DNA of 64,000 nt from Hepsetus odoe (lineage: Eukaryota > Chordata > Actinopteri > Characiformes > Hepsetidae). The translations under genes were made by a program, and so were the position numbers. Below, in pieces: positions 23,284-35,800 of the stretch (its first letter is position 1; the number at the start of each line of letters is the position of its first letter). The notes beneath the pieces are model-generated. The model did no database searches. It was not told the DNA's origin and saw only the letters and a program-made list of their open reading frames with translations. The stretch is from contig CM029374.1 in the NCBI GenBank assembly GCA_017165825.1, positions 5,493,265 through 5,557,264 of the forward strand, read 5' to 3'.

Positions 23284-23734
23284 GTAACGCTTATTATACC
23301 GGAGTTTGTGGCCAGTGTTAGCCTGCAAGACAGCTAAATGCTAAGAAACCGTTTACATACGTCAGCCTTAACCATCATAGCAACCGCCGTTACCTTGCCA
23401 ACCGGACTGATAACTTGGATTGTAGCTGCCCAGACTGATTCGACAGCTTGGCTTGTTTGTATGTGTCCTAATTGTCCTAAATTTTATTTACTGCCTTTAT
23501 CAGATGTTGAATTCTAAGTGTGTGTGTGTGTAGGTGTGTGTGTGTGTGTGTGTTCCTGGGAAGCATTACAGCTGACACTCTTTCAGTTGAGCTGTTTGTG
23601 GAAAAAGTAGCACATTGTATAAATCCTTTACTGTCTTCTTTAACAACTAAAACTTTTTGACATGCATTTTTTCCTGGAATTCTTTCTGCTGTTCCTTTTC
23701 AAAGGCATCGATCATCAACAATCCTGATCTTCCA

Positions 23735-26700
23735 ATGGGCGAGGAGAAGCCAGAGACGTTGGACTTTGTAAAGGACTTCCAGGAGTACCTCAGCCAGCAG
23801 ACTCAACATGTCAACATGATATCGGGCTCCGTCAGCGGCGTGAAGGACACTGATGACATCCCAGGAGGTAAACCTTAATTACTGCATTTGTATGAACATT
23901 CATCGGTTCAATAACTCGACCACTTCTGAATAGGGTCTAGAGTGGTGCTGGAGCGAATCAAAGTTGAAAGGAAAGAAGCACTTGACAGTCCAGGCCCAAA
24001 CACATTTGCACGCATAGTCACATCTAGGGTGCAAATTGGTGTCTCCAGTTTACCCGACTGGCACCGAGCACCCACAGGAAACTAACGCAGACATGGGGAG
24101 AACATGCAAACTTCACAGAGAAAGGATTCAAGCTACTCTATCTGAGAATCTAACCCAGGTGTGCCACCCTTGCCCAAATGTCATTATTTGTCAAAGGTCA
24201 AATTTGAGCTTTTCCAAGACATCATACCTAACCTATCTCAGGATTTTCCATTTTTTTTAAAAATCTAGCCATACATCATACATCTCGCACACCTTTTTCT
24301 GATTTGCAGGTTGATGGATCACTACCATGGTTCGGGACCACTGAAAAAAACATATTTGAAATGTATTTCTCTTTATCTATTAATGCATGAATTTTACAGG
24401 GGCAGGTGGATTATATTACTAGTAAAGGGAGTCTTTAAAGTTATACCTGACCAGTACCAGAAATCTGAAGGAGAAACAGAAGTGGCTGCTTTATTTGCAT
24501 TTAGTCATCGCAGCTTTGCAAGCAGTACACTCTGACAAGTAGAAAATGTCTCTAAATCATTGGCCTTGTTTTACCGATTTCACTATGAGAAATATTTCGA
24601 TTACATTGGGGATTTAAAGTGGAGAGTCAAATTTGCAGCATAAAATCACACATTTATCAGCCTCTTGAGACTCACCTGGCAGATTTAGGCAGACGAGGCT
24701 AACATCACAGAGATGCACCTTTAATATTATCCTACCTCTGCATCTAAAACTAATCCAAATCACAAAATCATTCTGTGGACGGATAATTGGTCTCACATTG
24801 TTGTTCAAGCAAATGTTAAATCAGCTGAAATATATATTAAAACACACATCATACTAGTAAGCGAATCAACTAATGCACTCTTTAACAGTTTCTCATTAGT
24901 GTTCAGTGGATATCTTGGATAAAAGACATGCTTTCTGTACAGTGTTTTTTTGCGATAATGTTGAATATGTGAGGAAGTGCATGTCAGTTTATCTGGGGCT
25001 GTGTCTTTTTACTATTTACAGACCTTGGACAGAATGGCCTTGAGCACACAGCAGTGGACATGTCCTTGGAAGATGGCTCAGGCATGCTGGTGGATGGCTT
25101 TGAACGAACATATGATGGCAAACTCAAGTGCCGTTATTGTAACTATGCCACAAGGGGGACAGCAAGGCTTATAGAGCACATACGCATTCATACAGGTAAA
25201 CACCTCTTTTATTAGATTCATACAGTTGATTGACTCACCAAACAAAATGTGATGATTCTGCAAACGTTAATTCATTTTATTGTCATTCTTTTGATGACTC
25301 ACATATTGGAAAGTGATTTACCTTTTTTCTGGCAGAAAGTAAGGTTGTCTTGCACACACAGCACATTTAAGGTCTCCTCAGAGATTTTCAGTTTTAATAA
25401 TCTGGGGATGTTCAGAGATATATCCAAGAATGGTCCAAGATTGATTTGGAATTGATGGTGTTATATCAAAAAGCATTTCTTCCTCTGAGTGTTTGATCAG
25501 ATTTATTAGAGCTCTTTTATTCATCTATCCCCACAACATGTCCTGTGCCTTTGGCTGCCACACAACCTTACAGAATTAGAGACTCACCTCCTTGAGTTAA
25601 AGCTGCAAATGATAACACTAGTGGGTTGATTAAAAGGGTTCTTACCACATTTTATTTGTGTTTTTGTATTTCTTAATGCCTTAAATCACATTTGTCAATT
25701 TAAAAAAAAAAGTACAAATTGAGAATGAAACTGTTGTTGTTGTGAAACAAGGCTGTCAGATTAAGTGATTGTATCTCAGATGGAAAGGAATTAAGCCTAC
25801 ACAGAAATTGAAATATACATCATGACTGCAAGCCTTTCAGAAATTAAAATGAGTTCTTGTGCTTCCCCATCTGCCCGAAGTTTGAGAAGTCATTATTAAA
25901 TGAAAGAAGAAAACCTCTGTTTTGCTCTCTTCTGTGTACCCAGGTGAAAAGCCCCACCGCTGTCACTTATGTCCTTTCGCCTCCGCGTACGAGCGTCACC
26001 TAGAGGCACACATGCGATCTCACACTGGCGAGAAGCCCTACAAATGCGAGCTGTGCTCCTTCCGCTGTAGCGACCGCAGTAACCTGTCCCACCACCGGCG
26101 CCGCAGGCACAAACTAATGCCCATGAAGGGGGCTCGCTCTTCTCTTTCCCATCGCAAAATGCTCAGCGTGCTGCAGAAGAGAGGTGGCTCACTGGGGTAT
26201 GGTCGCCGCATTATCGTCAACTTGAACCCCATGTCAATGGTGCTGCAGAAGCCCAGCTCTGAGCAGCACCACATGGGTGACTTCAACCATGAGCTCCCAC
26301 CCCATGCCCACCTTCACCAGGTAGTGTTCATTTATTGTGGTTCTGATCATTCTGACACATCAGTCTTACTGCAATGTCTCCCTGCCTCTCAAGGATGCAC
26401 ACAAAATGGCCAAGGAGCAACTACTTCTGTTATTAAATATAAACTAAAGCATTGTTTAAACCCAGACAGTAATATCCCATTATATTTAACAAGCAATTGT
26501 GCCTGATTTCATAATACTAATATTAGAAGTGGATTGGTATATTTATTTAACTTATTGGTATAAGTCAGTGATATGATGAAAGTTTAGCCTTTTTATATCT
26601 ATTGGCCTGAAATAATTTTTAACATCATTTGTAGTATTAACAGTATAAATCTGTAAACAGACTGAAGAATTTGCATTTACTTTTTAAATCAGCTACACTA

Positions 26701-27316
26701 AGTACGGCTATGGTACAAAGTTGCTATTAAAATCTCTGTTCACCAACAGGATGCCTATGATAGGCTGGGGAAGGACCCGCAGGTAGCAGGAGGTAGCTCC
26801 AGGGATGAGCAGGACCTTGTTTTGGACAATCCACTGAACCAGCTGTCCACACTGGCTGGACAGCTCGCAAGCCTTCCTCCCGAAGCTCAGGGGGGTCCGA
26901 CGTCACCAGGAGCCGAGTCTTTACCAGATGAGAAGCCCACTTTCCTCGTCCAGCAGCCAGTGACCGCTCCGGCAGCAGTCTCAGCCAGCATGGTCCAAGC
27001 TTCTTCACCAATCACTCCAGAGCCAAGACCGGCTGCACACAGCGGATGCAGTCCTGGCGCAGGCCCCTGCAGCGAGCGCACCAGCACCCCCAGCGGCACC
27101 AACAGCCAGCCAGGGACTCCCAGCCCGGCCCAGGATACCCAGCTGCTCCACCACTGCACCCACTGCCACATCTACTTCCCAGACAACATACTCTATACCA
27201 TTCACATGGGGTGCCATGGCTATGAGAATCCATTTCAGTGTAACATCTGCGGGCACAGGTGCAGAAACAAGTATGACTTTGCATGCCACTTTGCCAGAGG
27301 TCAGCACAAGCAGTAA
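23735..27316 (+). CDS. ikzf5: IKZF5 (Pegasus) zinc-finger transcription factor, complete, 4 coding exons
   Basis: Coding exons are 23735-23867, 25022-25195, 25944-26320 and 26750-27316. All have GT-AG borders and compatible phases (1, 1, 0), giving 416 codons and TAA; human IKZF5 is close to this length. The start MGEEKPETLDFVKDFQEYL matches the conserved Pegasus N-terminus. Three N-terminal C2H2 fingers bind DNA: C81-H101, C109-H129 and C137-H158, with TGEKP-type linkers. A Ser/Pro/Thr-rich middle holds the conserved DNPLNQLSTLAGQL stretch. Two C-terminal Ikaros-type fingers (C364/C367/H380/H384 and C392/C395/H408/H414) mediate dimerisation in this family. IKZF5 is a nuclear repressor that can pair with other Ikaros proteins and, as known in humans, is needed for platelet formation. 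An in-frame ATG at 23657 lies upstream of the likely acceptor near 23704, so 23735 is chosen. No frameshift or missing ligand residue is seen. Identity is near certain; exon ends are read by eye. Confidence 0.96.
23960..24175 (+). repeat. Fish interspersed repeat in ikzf5 intron
   Basis: Contains 'GACATGGGGAGAACATGCAA' and 'ACTTCACAGAGAAAGGA', a stretch recurring in teleost SINE-like repeats. It lies just after coding exon 1. Family assignment is from memory. Confidence 0.4.
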
Positions 27317-29259
27317 CTAACAGAGAAATGGGCAGCAGGACAGTAGTGGTGGGATGGTCTCCTATCATGTTTCCATGCAAGGACCCCTGTTCTGAATTAT
27401 GTTATATTGAGAAATTGGGACATGCTTTGCATTTCCTTTGTACTTTTTCCTTTTACAAGATTGGATCTCATAGAATTAGCTCACTTCTAATGTCTTGTGA
27501 ATGTTAAAAGTACTGAACTGAAAACTGTGGTCCATGAAGTGCTTTTAAGGCATACATTTAGGCCTGTCAAAAGAGCAGGAACACATCATATAATTTATAA
27601 TGAGTGGTGTTTGTGGGTATTGATGCATTCTTACCGGTAAAGCTATAAAATATTTATCATTTTTAAAACAATTTTCATGAAATGCTCTCTCATCCCTGGA
27701 TTTATTTTTGGAATTATTATAACTCTTATGATCAGTGGTAGGGAACAGTGCCTAAAATGGCTTGCAAATGGCCTTGGATCAGAATGGAAATGTTTTATAC
27801 ATTTTCTGTTTTTGTATCAAACAAATGCCCCTGGATTAGCATATTCTGCTGTGGTGATTGCTCTTTGCTAGATTTTAAATTCGTCTTTTGAAATTAAAAT
27901 CCCTTTTGCGGTTGAAATGCAACCCGACAAATACAAACTCCTACATTCTTATGTAACTGGCAGCCTATACAAAAAGTAATGGGGGAAAAAGGTATTCTCC
28001 TGATATATGGTTGATTCATCTTTGTAAACATCCAGTGTTTGATATGATCTGTTTAGCTGGAAAAGCTCAAATGAGGGTTTCTGTTTGTCCCCAAACTGGT
28101 GTATAGCAACTGCATTACTTTAATGGCCTTTTGGCAGATAATGAGAGAACTTGTCTTTGTCTGTAGGATAGCCTCAAATATAAAGGCTAAAATGCTGCTA
28201 GGCAATCCTAGGTGTCAAGGCTGTTAATACGTTATTGTCTGTCTAAATCGAAATAATTTTTTTCGTTTGATACGCTGATTAAAAGGAAACGTTACCACTG
28301 CTAAAGCATGACGTGTAGCGTCTTAAAGCAGTGGCACAGTGGTCTCTAGGATACGACATTCTAGATGGAAGACCTCTGATGAAGAATCATGAAGGTGGAA
28401 GTAACCTTTGAAAACCGAGGTGGAAATTGGCGTAAAGATAATTGAAATACAAGAAATAACTCAGGCATTGTGGCCATATTACTATGTCCTCTGTCTCTTT
28501 GCAAATCGCTCTAAATAATGGATTACAATATTTCAAACATGAGAAGGAAGGCTAAACTAAGCAAGTGTTTTGCCGTCTGGATACCTTTTTGGATTTTTTG
28601 GCTAAAAACTTTCCCATGTTCTTTGTGTTCACTTAAACTATCTTGGATTCATTTATTCCTTATAGATTGGGGTCTAGGCTTGGAAAAATTGGCCTTTGCA
28701 GGAATTGTTTGGTCTATTTTTGTAATGTATGCTATGCCGAAAGACTGAATTGTGCTAAAAACGACAATGCTATAGAATACTGTGTAATATGGCAAAATAT
28801 TGAGCTCTTTTAATGCCATAATGGTCATTTAAGCTGGTTTAGAATAAGGAAGATGGTGTTGGTACTCAGGCCTTGGCTTCCTCCCGAACTAGCAGAGTAA
28901 TCACAAGAGCAGTCGAATATTACAGGTGTGCTGTTACAGTGAAGCAAAGGAAATGAGAGATAACTAGTAGTGTTCCATGAAACTTTGTCAAGCAGAGAGC
29001 TGTCCATCCACCAAGGAGACAATTGATGAACATCACTTAAGTTGGTGAGGCCATGTTAAAAGAGTGCCGAATGGCGTTCATTTACTTAAAACATGGAAAC
29101 GAGGGGGAAATGTTGGAAATTGTCAAACGGCTCTATTTTAACAGTGAGAGTCTCTGTGTATCTTGCGTAACACTTCACTTATGTAAGCTACTGTGTCTTT
29201 TAACACACAACGATTGTTGTTTTGTGCAATGTTTGCACACTGATAAATTATATCTTTGG

Positions 29260-29261
<2 letters not shown>

Positions 29262-29315
<54 letters not shown>
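29262..29315. repeat. TC microsatellite in the ikzf5 3' UTR
   Basis: About 27 TC units; would be a pyrimidine tract in the mRNA. Confidence 0.95.
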
Positions 29316-29319
<4 letters not shown>

Positions 29320-29450
29320 TCAGTGCCATGGTGTAAATGTTATTTGTAATGCGGTGCTATAATCAAGACATTTCCTTAGCCTGTCAAGTGTAATGGACTT
29401 CCTTAACACAAGTATTGTATAAAAATATTCTGGTGTTGATGTTAAATGTC

Positions 29451-29456
29451 AATAAA
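29451..29456 (+). terminator. Candidate poly(A) signal of ikzf5
   Basis: Canonical AATAAA with a T/G-rich stretch 10-30 bases downstream. An alternative AATAAA is at 29646-29651. Using the second would leave only about 135 bases to the opposing gene's own signal. Confidence 0.45.
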
Positions 29457-29786
29457 TTAGTATGTTGCTGATGATGGCTTGGATGGCTTCAAAGAAGGTC
29501 AATGGACTGGATGCAGTGCTTCACAACCATGTTCCCTGTCTCAACAAAACCTTATCAACTTTTTAAACTATTCAGGCCTGTTAATCTGGTTCTTAAATGC
29601 TTCGTTATTCAAATGGAATGATGCCTTTTTCATTTCCCAAAACCAAATAAATACACAGGGAGTGACATGACATCAGATACTGAGTGCTTGCTGTTTCATC
29701 TGTTCTAGGACTCCGATTCCGAAATCTGATCCAGCATTTACTCATCAAAAGAGAGGAAGCACAACGAGTTTGCTGTTTGAGAATGC

Positions 29787-29792
29787 TTTAAT
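29787..29792 (-). terminator. Candidate poly(A) signal (ATTAAA) of the CUB/ZP gene
   Basis: The minus strand reads ATTAAA about 85 bases after the TGA at 29879-29877. No AATAAA is present on this strand nearer the stop. This would give a short 3' UTR ending near 29770. Confidence 0.5.
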
Positions 29793-29876
29793 ATGAGTGA
29801 GTAAATAAAGACATCATTTGTTGCAGATTTTAGGATCGATTAGAGCTCGCTCATTGGCAGGGTGGAGGCTGTGAGC

Positions 29877-32800
29877 TCATTCCTCTGTCTCGTACTTGGC
29901 AGCAGACTTTGCACCTGTGGAGGGAAAATAGAAGTACTTTCCATTGTCCTGCATGGCAAGTGCATTAGAGATGCATTTGTTGTGTGTTGATGTTGCCCTG
30001 AAAAGGGACTGGTGATATGGTCATTTGTTTATCTGCCTTTTGCCCTAGGAAGGCTGTGGGTTTGAATACTGGACCAGTGCGTTGCCCTGAGGTACTCTTG
30101 AGCAAGGTACCGTCCACACCACTGCTCCCCAGTTGCTTTCAATCGCGGGGAATGAACCCACAACCTTCTGATCCTGGGGCCTAGTCCCTAATCACTAGGC
30201 CACTGCTGCCCTGTATCGGAGTAATTTGCAGGTTAAACAAAAAAAAATGTAAATAGTACAGCTACTCCGTCACCCCTCATTTCTTTGTGTTTTGTTTGTT
30301 GCTGCAAGAATACTGTTTAAGGCCTGTCAAGCTGTCTTTGTCATATCGACAGATTAAAGAAATGGGAACAAAAGGTTTACAGGCTTCAAAGATCCATCCA
30401 CTCAGCATTCAGCATCACCAGGAAAACGATCACTGGCCAGATCATCTGGAATCATCTGGACCTGGTTCTTCACTGGTTTTTGCCTTAACTTAGATGGCTT
30501 TGTTCTGCTTGAAGGACTCTTGCGTGGATTTCTGAGGTCTTAAGAAAAAATCCTCTGAATGTGGTCAGGTACAGGAAGCAGACTGACAATGACAGCCCAA
30601 AACTTTGTCCTTTAGGAAGGCTGGAGGAGTATTAAAAAATAAAGTCTGGTTTTTTCGAAGGAAAAGTTGAAGGAATTAGGGGTGGCTCAAGACAACTGGA
30701 TACGGATAAGCAGTCACATTCTGTGTATCCTTCCTATCAGTGTATCTACTTTTCTTACACAGGTGTTTAGTTTTGGGTGTCCTGTTGGTATAATATCCTT
30801 GGAAAAGCACTGGAAATGGAATAGGATGCACTGGTGCAATGCCTGTACATAGATTTTCTAGTTATGGCGAGTTCTAGTGACTAAAAACAGGGACCACCAG
30901 AAAGCACTAAAGGATGCACCACAAACACTGACCTTTGAGAGTGATCGGTCCCAATGTGACTGTGTCAGAGTGGTGGATGGGGCCGAGGGATCTCTCTTTG
31001 CGCCTACGGCAGCCTTGCCTGCAGCGACTGTTGTAGTCGCGGCCAGGACAGATAATCACCCTGCATCGCAGGAAGACAAAAGCATGGGTCCGCAAGAACT
31101 TAAAGGCCTTGAAACGGAACTGAGCAAAGGAGTTCTGGCCGTTGATGTACACGCTGAACGTGTTGTCCTTGGGGCAGCTGAAACAGAAAAGCACATGCAA
31201 GTTAACGCAGATGAAACAACAAAGGTGACGGCTATGAAGGCTTCTGCTGTGAAGACATTTTTGACCCCATTCCCCAAACATTTCAAGTTAAGAGTGCATT
31301 TGTCATTCCAAAGTCTACCTAAACCTGTTCGATATGCACATCTACCACACAAGCCAAAATCTTTGAATCTAAAATGCAAAAAAAAAATTACCCTGTCAAA
31401 AATGTCCAACTTAGAATAACTACTGTGGGCAGTAGTGGTTAGGGAGTTGGCGCTGCATCGGAAGATTGTGGGTTCGATTCCCACCCCAGTGGGTTGCCCT
31501 GAGGTACCCTTGAGCAAGCTACCATCCCCGTCACTGCTCCCCAGGCACTTTCAGTAGCTGCCCACTGCTGCACGTATGTGTATGGGTGAAATGCAGAGGA
31601 CGAATTTCCCATTCGTGGGATTATAAATAAAGGATTGTTATTACTGATCAGATATTTTTTGGATGGTAGACCATTCTTAGTACAGCAGTGACTGTTTAAA
31701 ACTACCCTTCATCTGTAGTCAGTTTTTCTACCCGTTATTCTCTTTTTTATCCACGTCTTACCCGTTTTCCATTAATGTGTAAGTGCGAGCATGGAAGTCG
31801 TGGTTGGGAGAGGCCACGCAGTTTTCTACAAAGAGGTCCAGGGTGTTGTCAGGTCTGCTGAGCTGCACCTGAACGTACAGGTACTGATTGAGCATGACCT
31901 CGTAGGGAAATTCAAGGATGGGGTAGGAGAAGCTGCTGGAAGGGTAGAAGGCCATACTGGCATTGAAGTGTCCCTGGCCAGTGATTGTGCTGTTGAACAT
32001 CTCTTTGGCCTTGTAGACTGTCCCCACCATGGTGTCCTGCTGCATGTAGCAACGGACGTTCAGAAGGAATTGCTCAATTATCCGAGTAATCTCGCCTGAC
32101 TGGGATGGCGCAGTTCGCACGTGGTTGTTGTAGACGACACGTCCGTTGTTGGTCTAAAAGAGGAAATAATCACAGAGCAAAGAGGGTTAGATCAGACAGT
32201 ACGATCCTGAATTTTACTAATGTTGTACCACCAAATCCGAGTCTTATACTATCTCAAATTGTGATCCCCTGATCAGGTCTTATCAGTCCATATTGTAATT
32301 CTCTGGGTTGTGTAATGGCTCCAGACTGACACTAACTGATGTGCTGAGCGGTTCTCAATTAGGCAGCACCTAATTCCTCAAATAGCACTGATACTCAAAT
32401 AACATTCATTCTTGCAATAGAGCTGGAAAATTGTTTGCAGTTCATGATAATTGCCTGTTTTTTTATTTTTCTCTTTTTTGTGTGTGTTTGAGTATTATGT
32501 TTTACTCATGTCAGTGATTAGGTCAAATTTTCTGTTACACAGGTCTTTTATTTTACTGTTCTACTTTATACCTTGAAGTTATGAACAGTTACAAACAGTT
32601 ACATAATTGAACCCCAGGGTACATGTTACATCTTTGAGGGTACATTTCAACTGTTTATGCTTTAATTAATCAAAAAATGTATCCGCATACATAAATCTTG
32701 TAATTGCTTCAATCAACGAAGTAGCTCGTTATCAGCAATACAGTATTTTTCACCCTTATCAATAAAACTATGGCCTGTCAATATTATCAATAAGTTGCTA

Positions 32801-35800
32801 TATATGTTTGCCTCTAGTTTACATGTTTTAGAGGCATCAGACGTTAGTCTTTTACCCTCCCAGGTCTGTAGCTGTCACGTACTATATCAAGAATATTATA
32901 TAGTATATAGTATAGTATATATAGTAATATATACAATATAAAGTTACTTTTAAGAGGATTTAATTTCACTGAAAATGAAAGAAATTGTATGAAAATGATT
33001 GTAAAAAAAAAAAAAAACCTGAATCTTGAAAATCCCTTTTGAGGTCTTGAGGTTTATTCACCTAAACTGAATATGTCTTACCGTTTTGTTGGTTCCACAG
33101 CTGTCGATAGGGAAGCTGAAGGAAACCTCATAACTGTTGGCAGATGGTCTGCAGCGATGGTCATCCACATACAGATCATGCCAGCTGAAGCCCAGAGAGT
33201 CCAGGTATGATCTCTTAATCACAATGCTCATGGTGTCTGAGGAACAGACCACTCTAGCTGCGCAACAAAAGAGGTTCATGCTATAAGAGCAGTGATGATT
33301 TCATTACATAAATGAGGCTCAAACTATTTGATTCAGTATTTCAAGTTCTTTTAGGATAACAGGAAAAGTGAAAAAGTGAAATATTTATTTTAAAAGTGAA
33401 ATATTTATTTCGTGAGTAAGGGGGCAGCGGTGGCCTAGTTGTTAGGGCATTGGCCGCATGATCGGAGGATCGGGGGTTTGAACCCCTTCCCAATAGGTTG
33501 CCCTGAGGTACCCTTGAGCGAGGTGCCGTCCCCGTCCTGCTCCTCCCTGCGATGGGCTGGCGACCTGTCCAGGGTGTGTCCCCCGTCCTTCGCCCTGTGT
33601 GAGCTGGGTTGTACACCAGCACTCCCCCGCGACCCCGTTTGGGAGAAGCGGCAGAAAATGACTGATGACTGACTGAGCAAGTGGGGATGTGGTCTATCAT
33701 ATATAAGGGTTGGGGGCCTTATCTCATACCAATAGGCCACAGCTGCCCCTATAAAGGTATTGGATATTAGATCACTTCATTTTTGACGTAAGAAAGGAAG
33801 CCGTTTATCGATATATATGTGCTCAAAACTGATTTGGGGTCAGTGTACACATTCTTCCAAATGCAGATGCCGAGTAAGGAAGAATCCAATCCTAGATTTG
33901 TGCACACGGGCCTCGATGAAAAATGACCGCCAGAAGCAGCCGTGGTGTCCTCTCGCTAAGTTTACTTGTGTTCTCTGGCAGGGAGCTGCTGAAGGAGGCT
34001 TTGAAGCCACGGGCCACGCCTGAGACGTCACTCCTGAACAGGACAGTCATGTACGAGGAGGATGAGTGGAAGTCAGGGAGGATGGTGTTGCTGAAACAGA
34101 GCTTGCCCATCAGTGATGAGGCGGTGGAAGAGCCGTCATACACGTTTACATAATCGCATCCGCAGCAACGTTCCAGGCTGAGTAACAAACACAGAGGAGT
34201 TAGCTGCTGATGAAGCCCTATCCACCGTTTCAAGAATGAATGGTTGAGAGGAAGGTGTCACTCAATGGAAAAGTTATAAATAAGTAATCAAATTGTATCA
34301 CATCTAACCGAGATTGTGTTTTTTTATTTAAAAAAAAAAAGTGTCTCGTTGAAATTTTGGATGTGAGCTTGGGGACTGTGAGTGATGACTTGGTAATGTT
34401 ATTTCCTAAGTGGTCAGGCTTCGTTTACTTACATCCAATGCATTAACCTCATACTTCCAGTGGAGGTTTACAGACGTTTAGACATTGAAGCTGTTTGGCA
34501 GATCGACTAAATCTGAAAACTTGTGTAAATGAATAATGACGTGTCACTTACTCAAGATCTACAAATGACAGAAAGATCTTCTGCCCAGCAGGAGCAGACA
34601 GCTGCCATACGCAGTATGCATTATCGTGGTAATAATTTGGGTAGTACGGACTGGAAATTGACCCTGAACCAGACAGGCTTCCTCCACAGCTGGACGGAGA
34701 CACTGGATATCAGGAGAAAACAGCAGTTAAAGCTTTCCCAGTATAGCAGATATAACTGATCTAACATACGTTTAACGGCCCCTTTAAATTTTTTATCTAT
34801 TTTTAAAGTCTATATGAGATGCTATTACCTTTGATACCTTTATAAATCTGTCTATTTTCTATATATATATCTACTTTTTGTTTCTTTATTTTAAAGTTAT
34901 AGCAGTTAAAAGTAAACTCTAAACATGTACGTATAAAAAGACCAAGACAGTACGTGCAAAAAGCAAAAAATGACACACATACAACATAAAAATAAAATCT
35001 AAAATGTATAAGATTGTGAAGAGTCAGAGATCACCCTTTAAATTTTAGCTACATTAGTCAGTCAGATTTTCAAGATATAAGGGCGACTGGCTTACTAAAG
35101 AGGAAAGTCGGTGGAAAACAATATCAAATATCTAATGAACAATTTTTTTGTGACTCAGTGGTAATGTGCTACGCAAAGACACAACAAGTCAAGTCAACTT
35201 TATTTATATAGCGCTTCGCAGCTTTACAGAAACCGGGTCCGAGCCCCAATCGGTAAGCCGAGGGCGACAGAGGCAAGGAAAAACTCCCCAAACATGAGGA
35301 AGAAACCTTGGGAGAAACCAAGTTGAATAATTAATTTCCATAAATTTACAGATGGGAAAATATTGAAACATTTCTGACTTTTTCACTGTACTGTACACGT
35401 TCTTCTTCAAAACCTGGAAGGATGATATTGAGGAAGCAAGGCTGTAGTGCTAGGTAGCCAGTCAGACAATGCTTATAAGATGTTCACTAAAATGTGTGTG
35501 AGCCATGGATGTGAGTGCAGACTATAAAACCAGGGAAAAACCTTTTCAGTGAATAATGTCATTCATGATGTGAGTGCAGAAGACCCTTTCTTAAGTCGTT
35601 GCTGTCTATTAAATTCAGCTTTGTTACCCCACACGTACCTGTTTCAGTCGTGCCTGAGCAAAACCCTGCACAAAGACAGCACAAGGCAATGAATGAGCAC
35701 AGCAAGCAAGCTTCATCAGTTTCAGCAGCTCGTGCTATTTAAATGGACAAAAAGGCTGTTGCTGGGGGAGTGCTTACTGTAGTAGTCATGACAACAGTTT

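Larger units (their letters stand above)
27317..29456 (+). other. ikzf5: Long 3' UTR of ikzf5
   Basis: About 2.1 kb of AT-rich, non-coding sequence follows the stop, with no transposon recognised. It contains a long TC microsatellite at 29262-29315. An AATAAA at 29451-29456, followed by a GT-rich stretch, is the first convincing poly(A) signal. A second AATAAA lies at 29646-29651. Long 3' UTRs are common in Ikaros-family genes. The exact end is inferred. Confidence 0.5.

Noticed and set aside
26727..27380. Several antisense ORFs over the last ikzf5 exon
   Set aside because: They are shadows of a GC-rich coding exon; none has a domain or its own splice context.
31791..32099. + strand ORF over the ZP exon
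   Set aside because: The opposite strand encodes the ZP module with in-phase splice sites, so this is a mirror frame.
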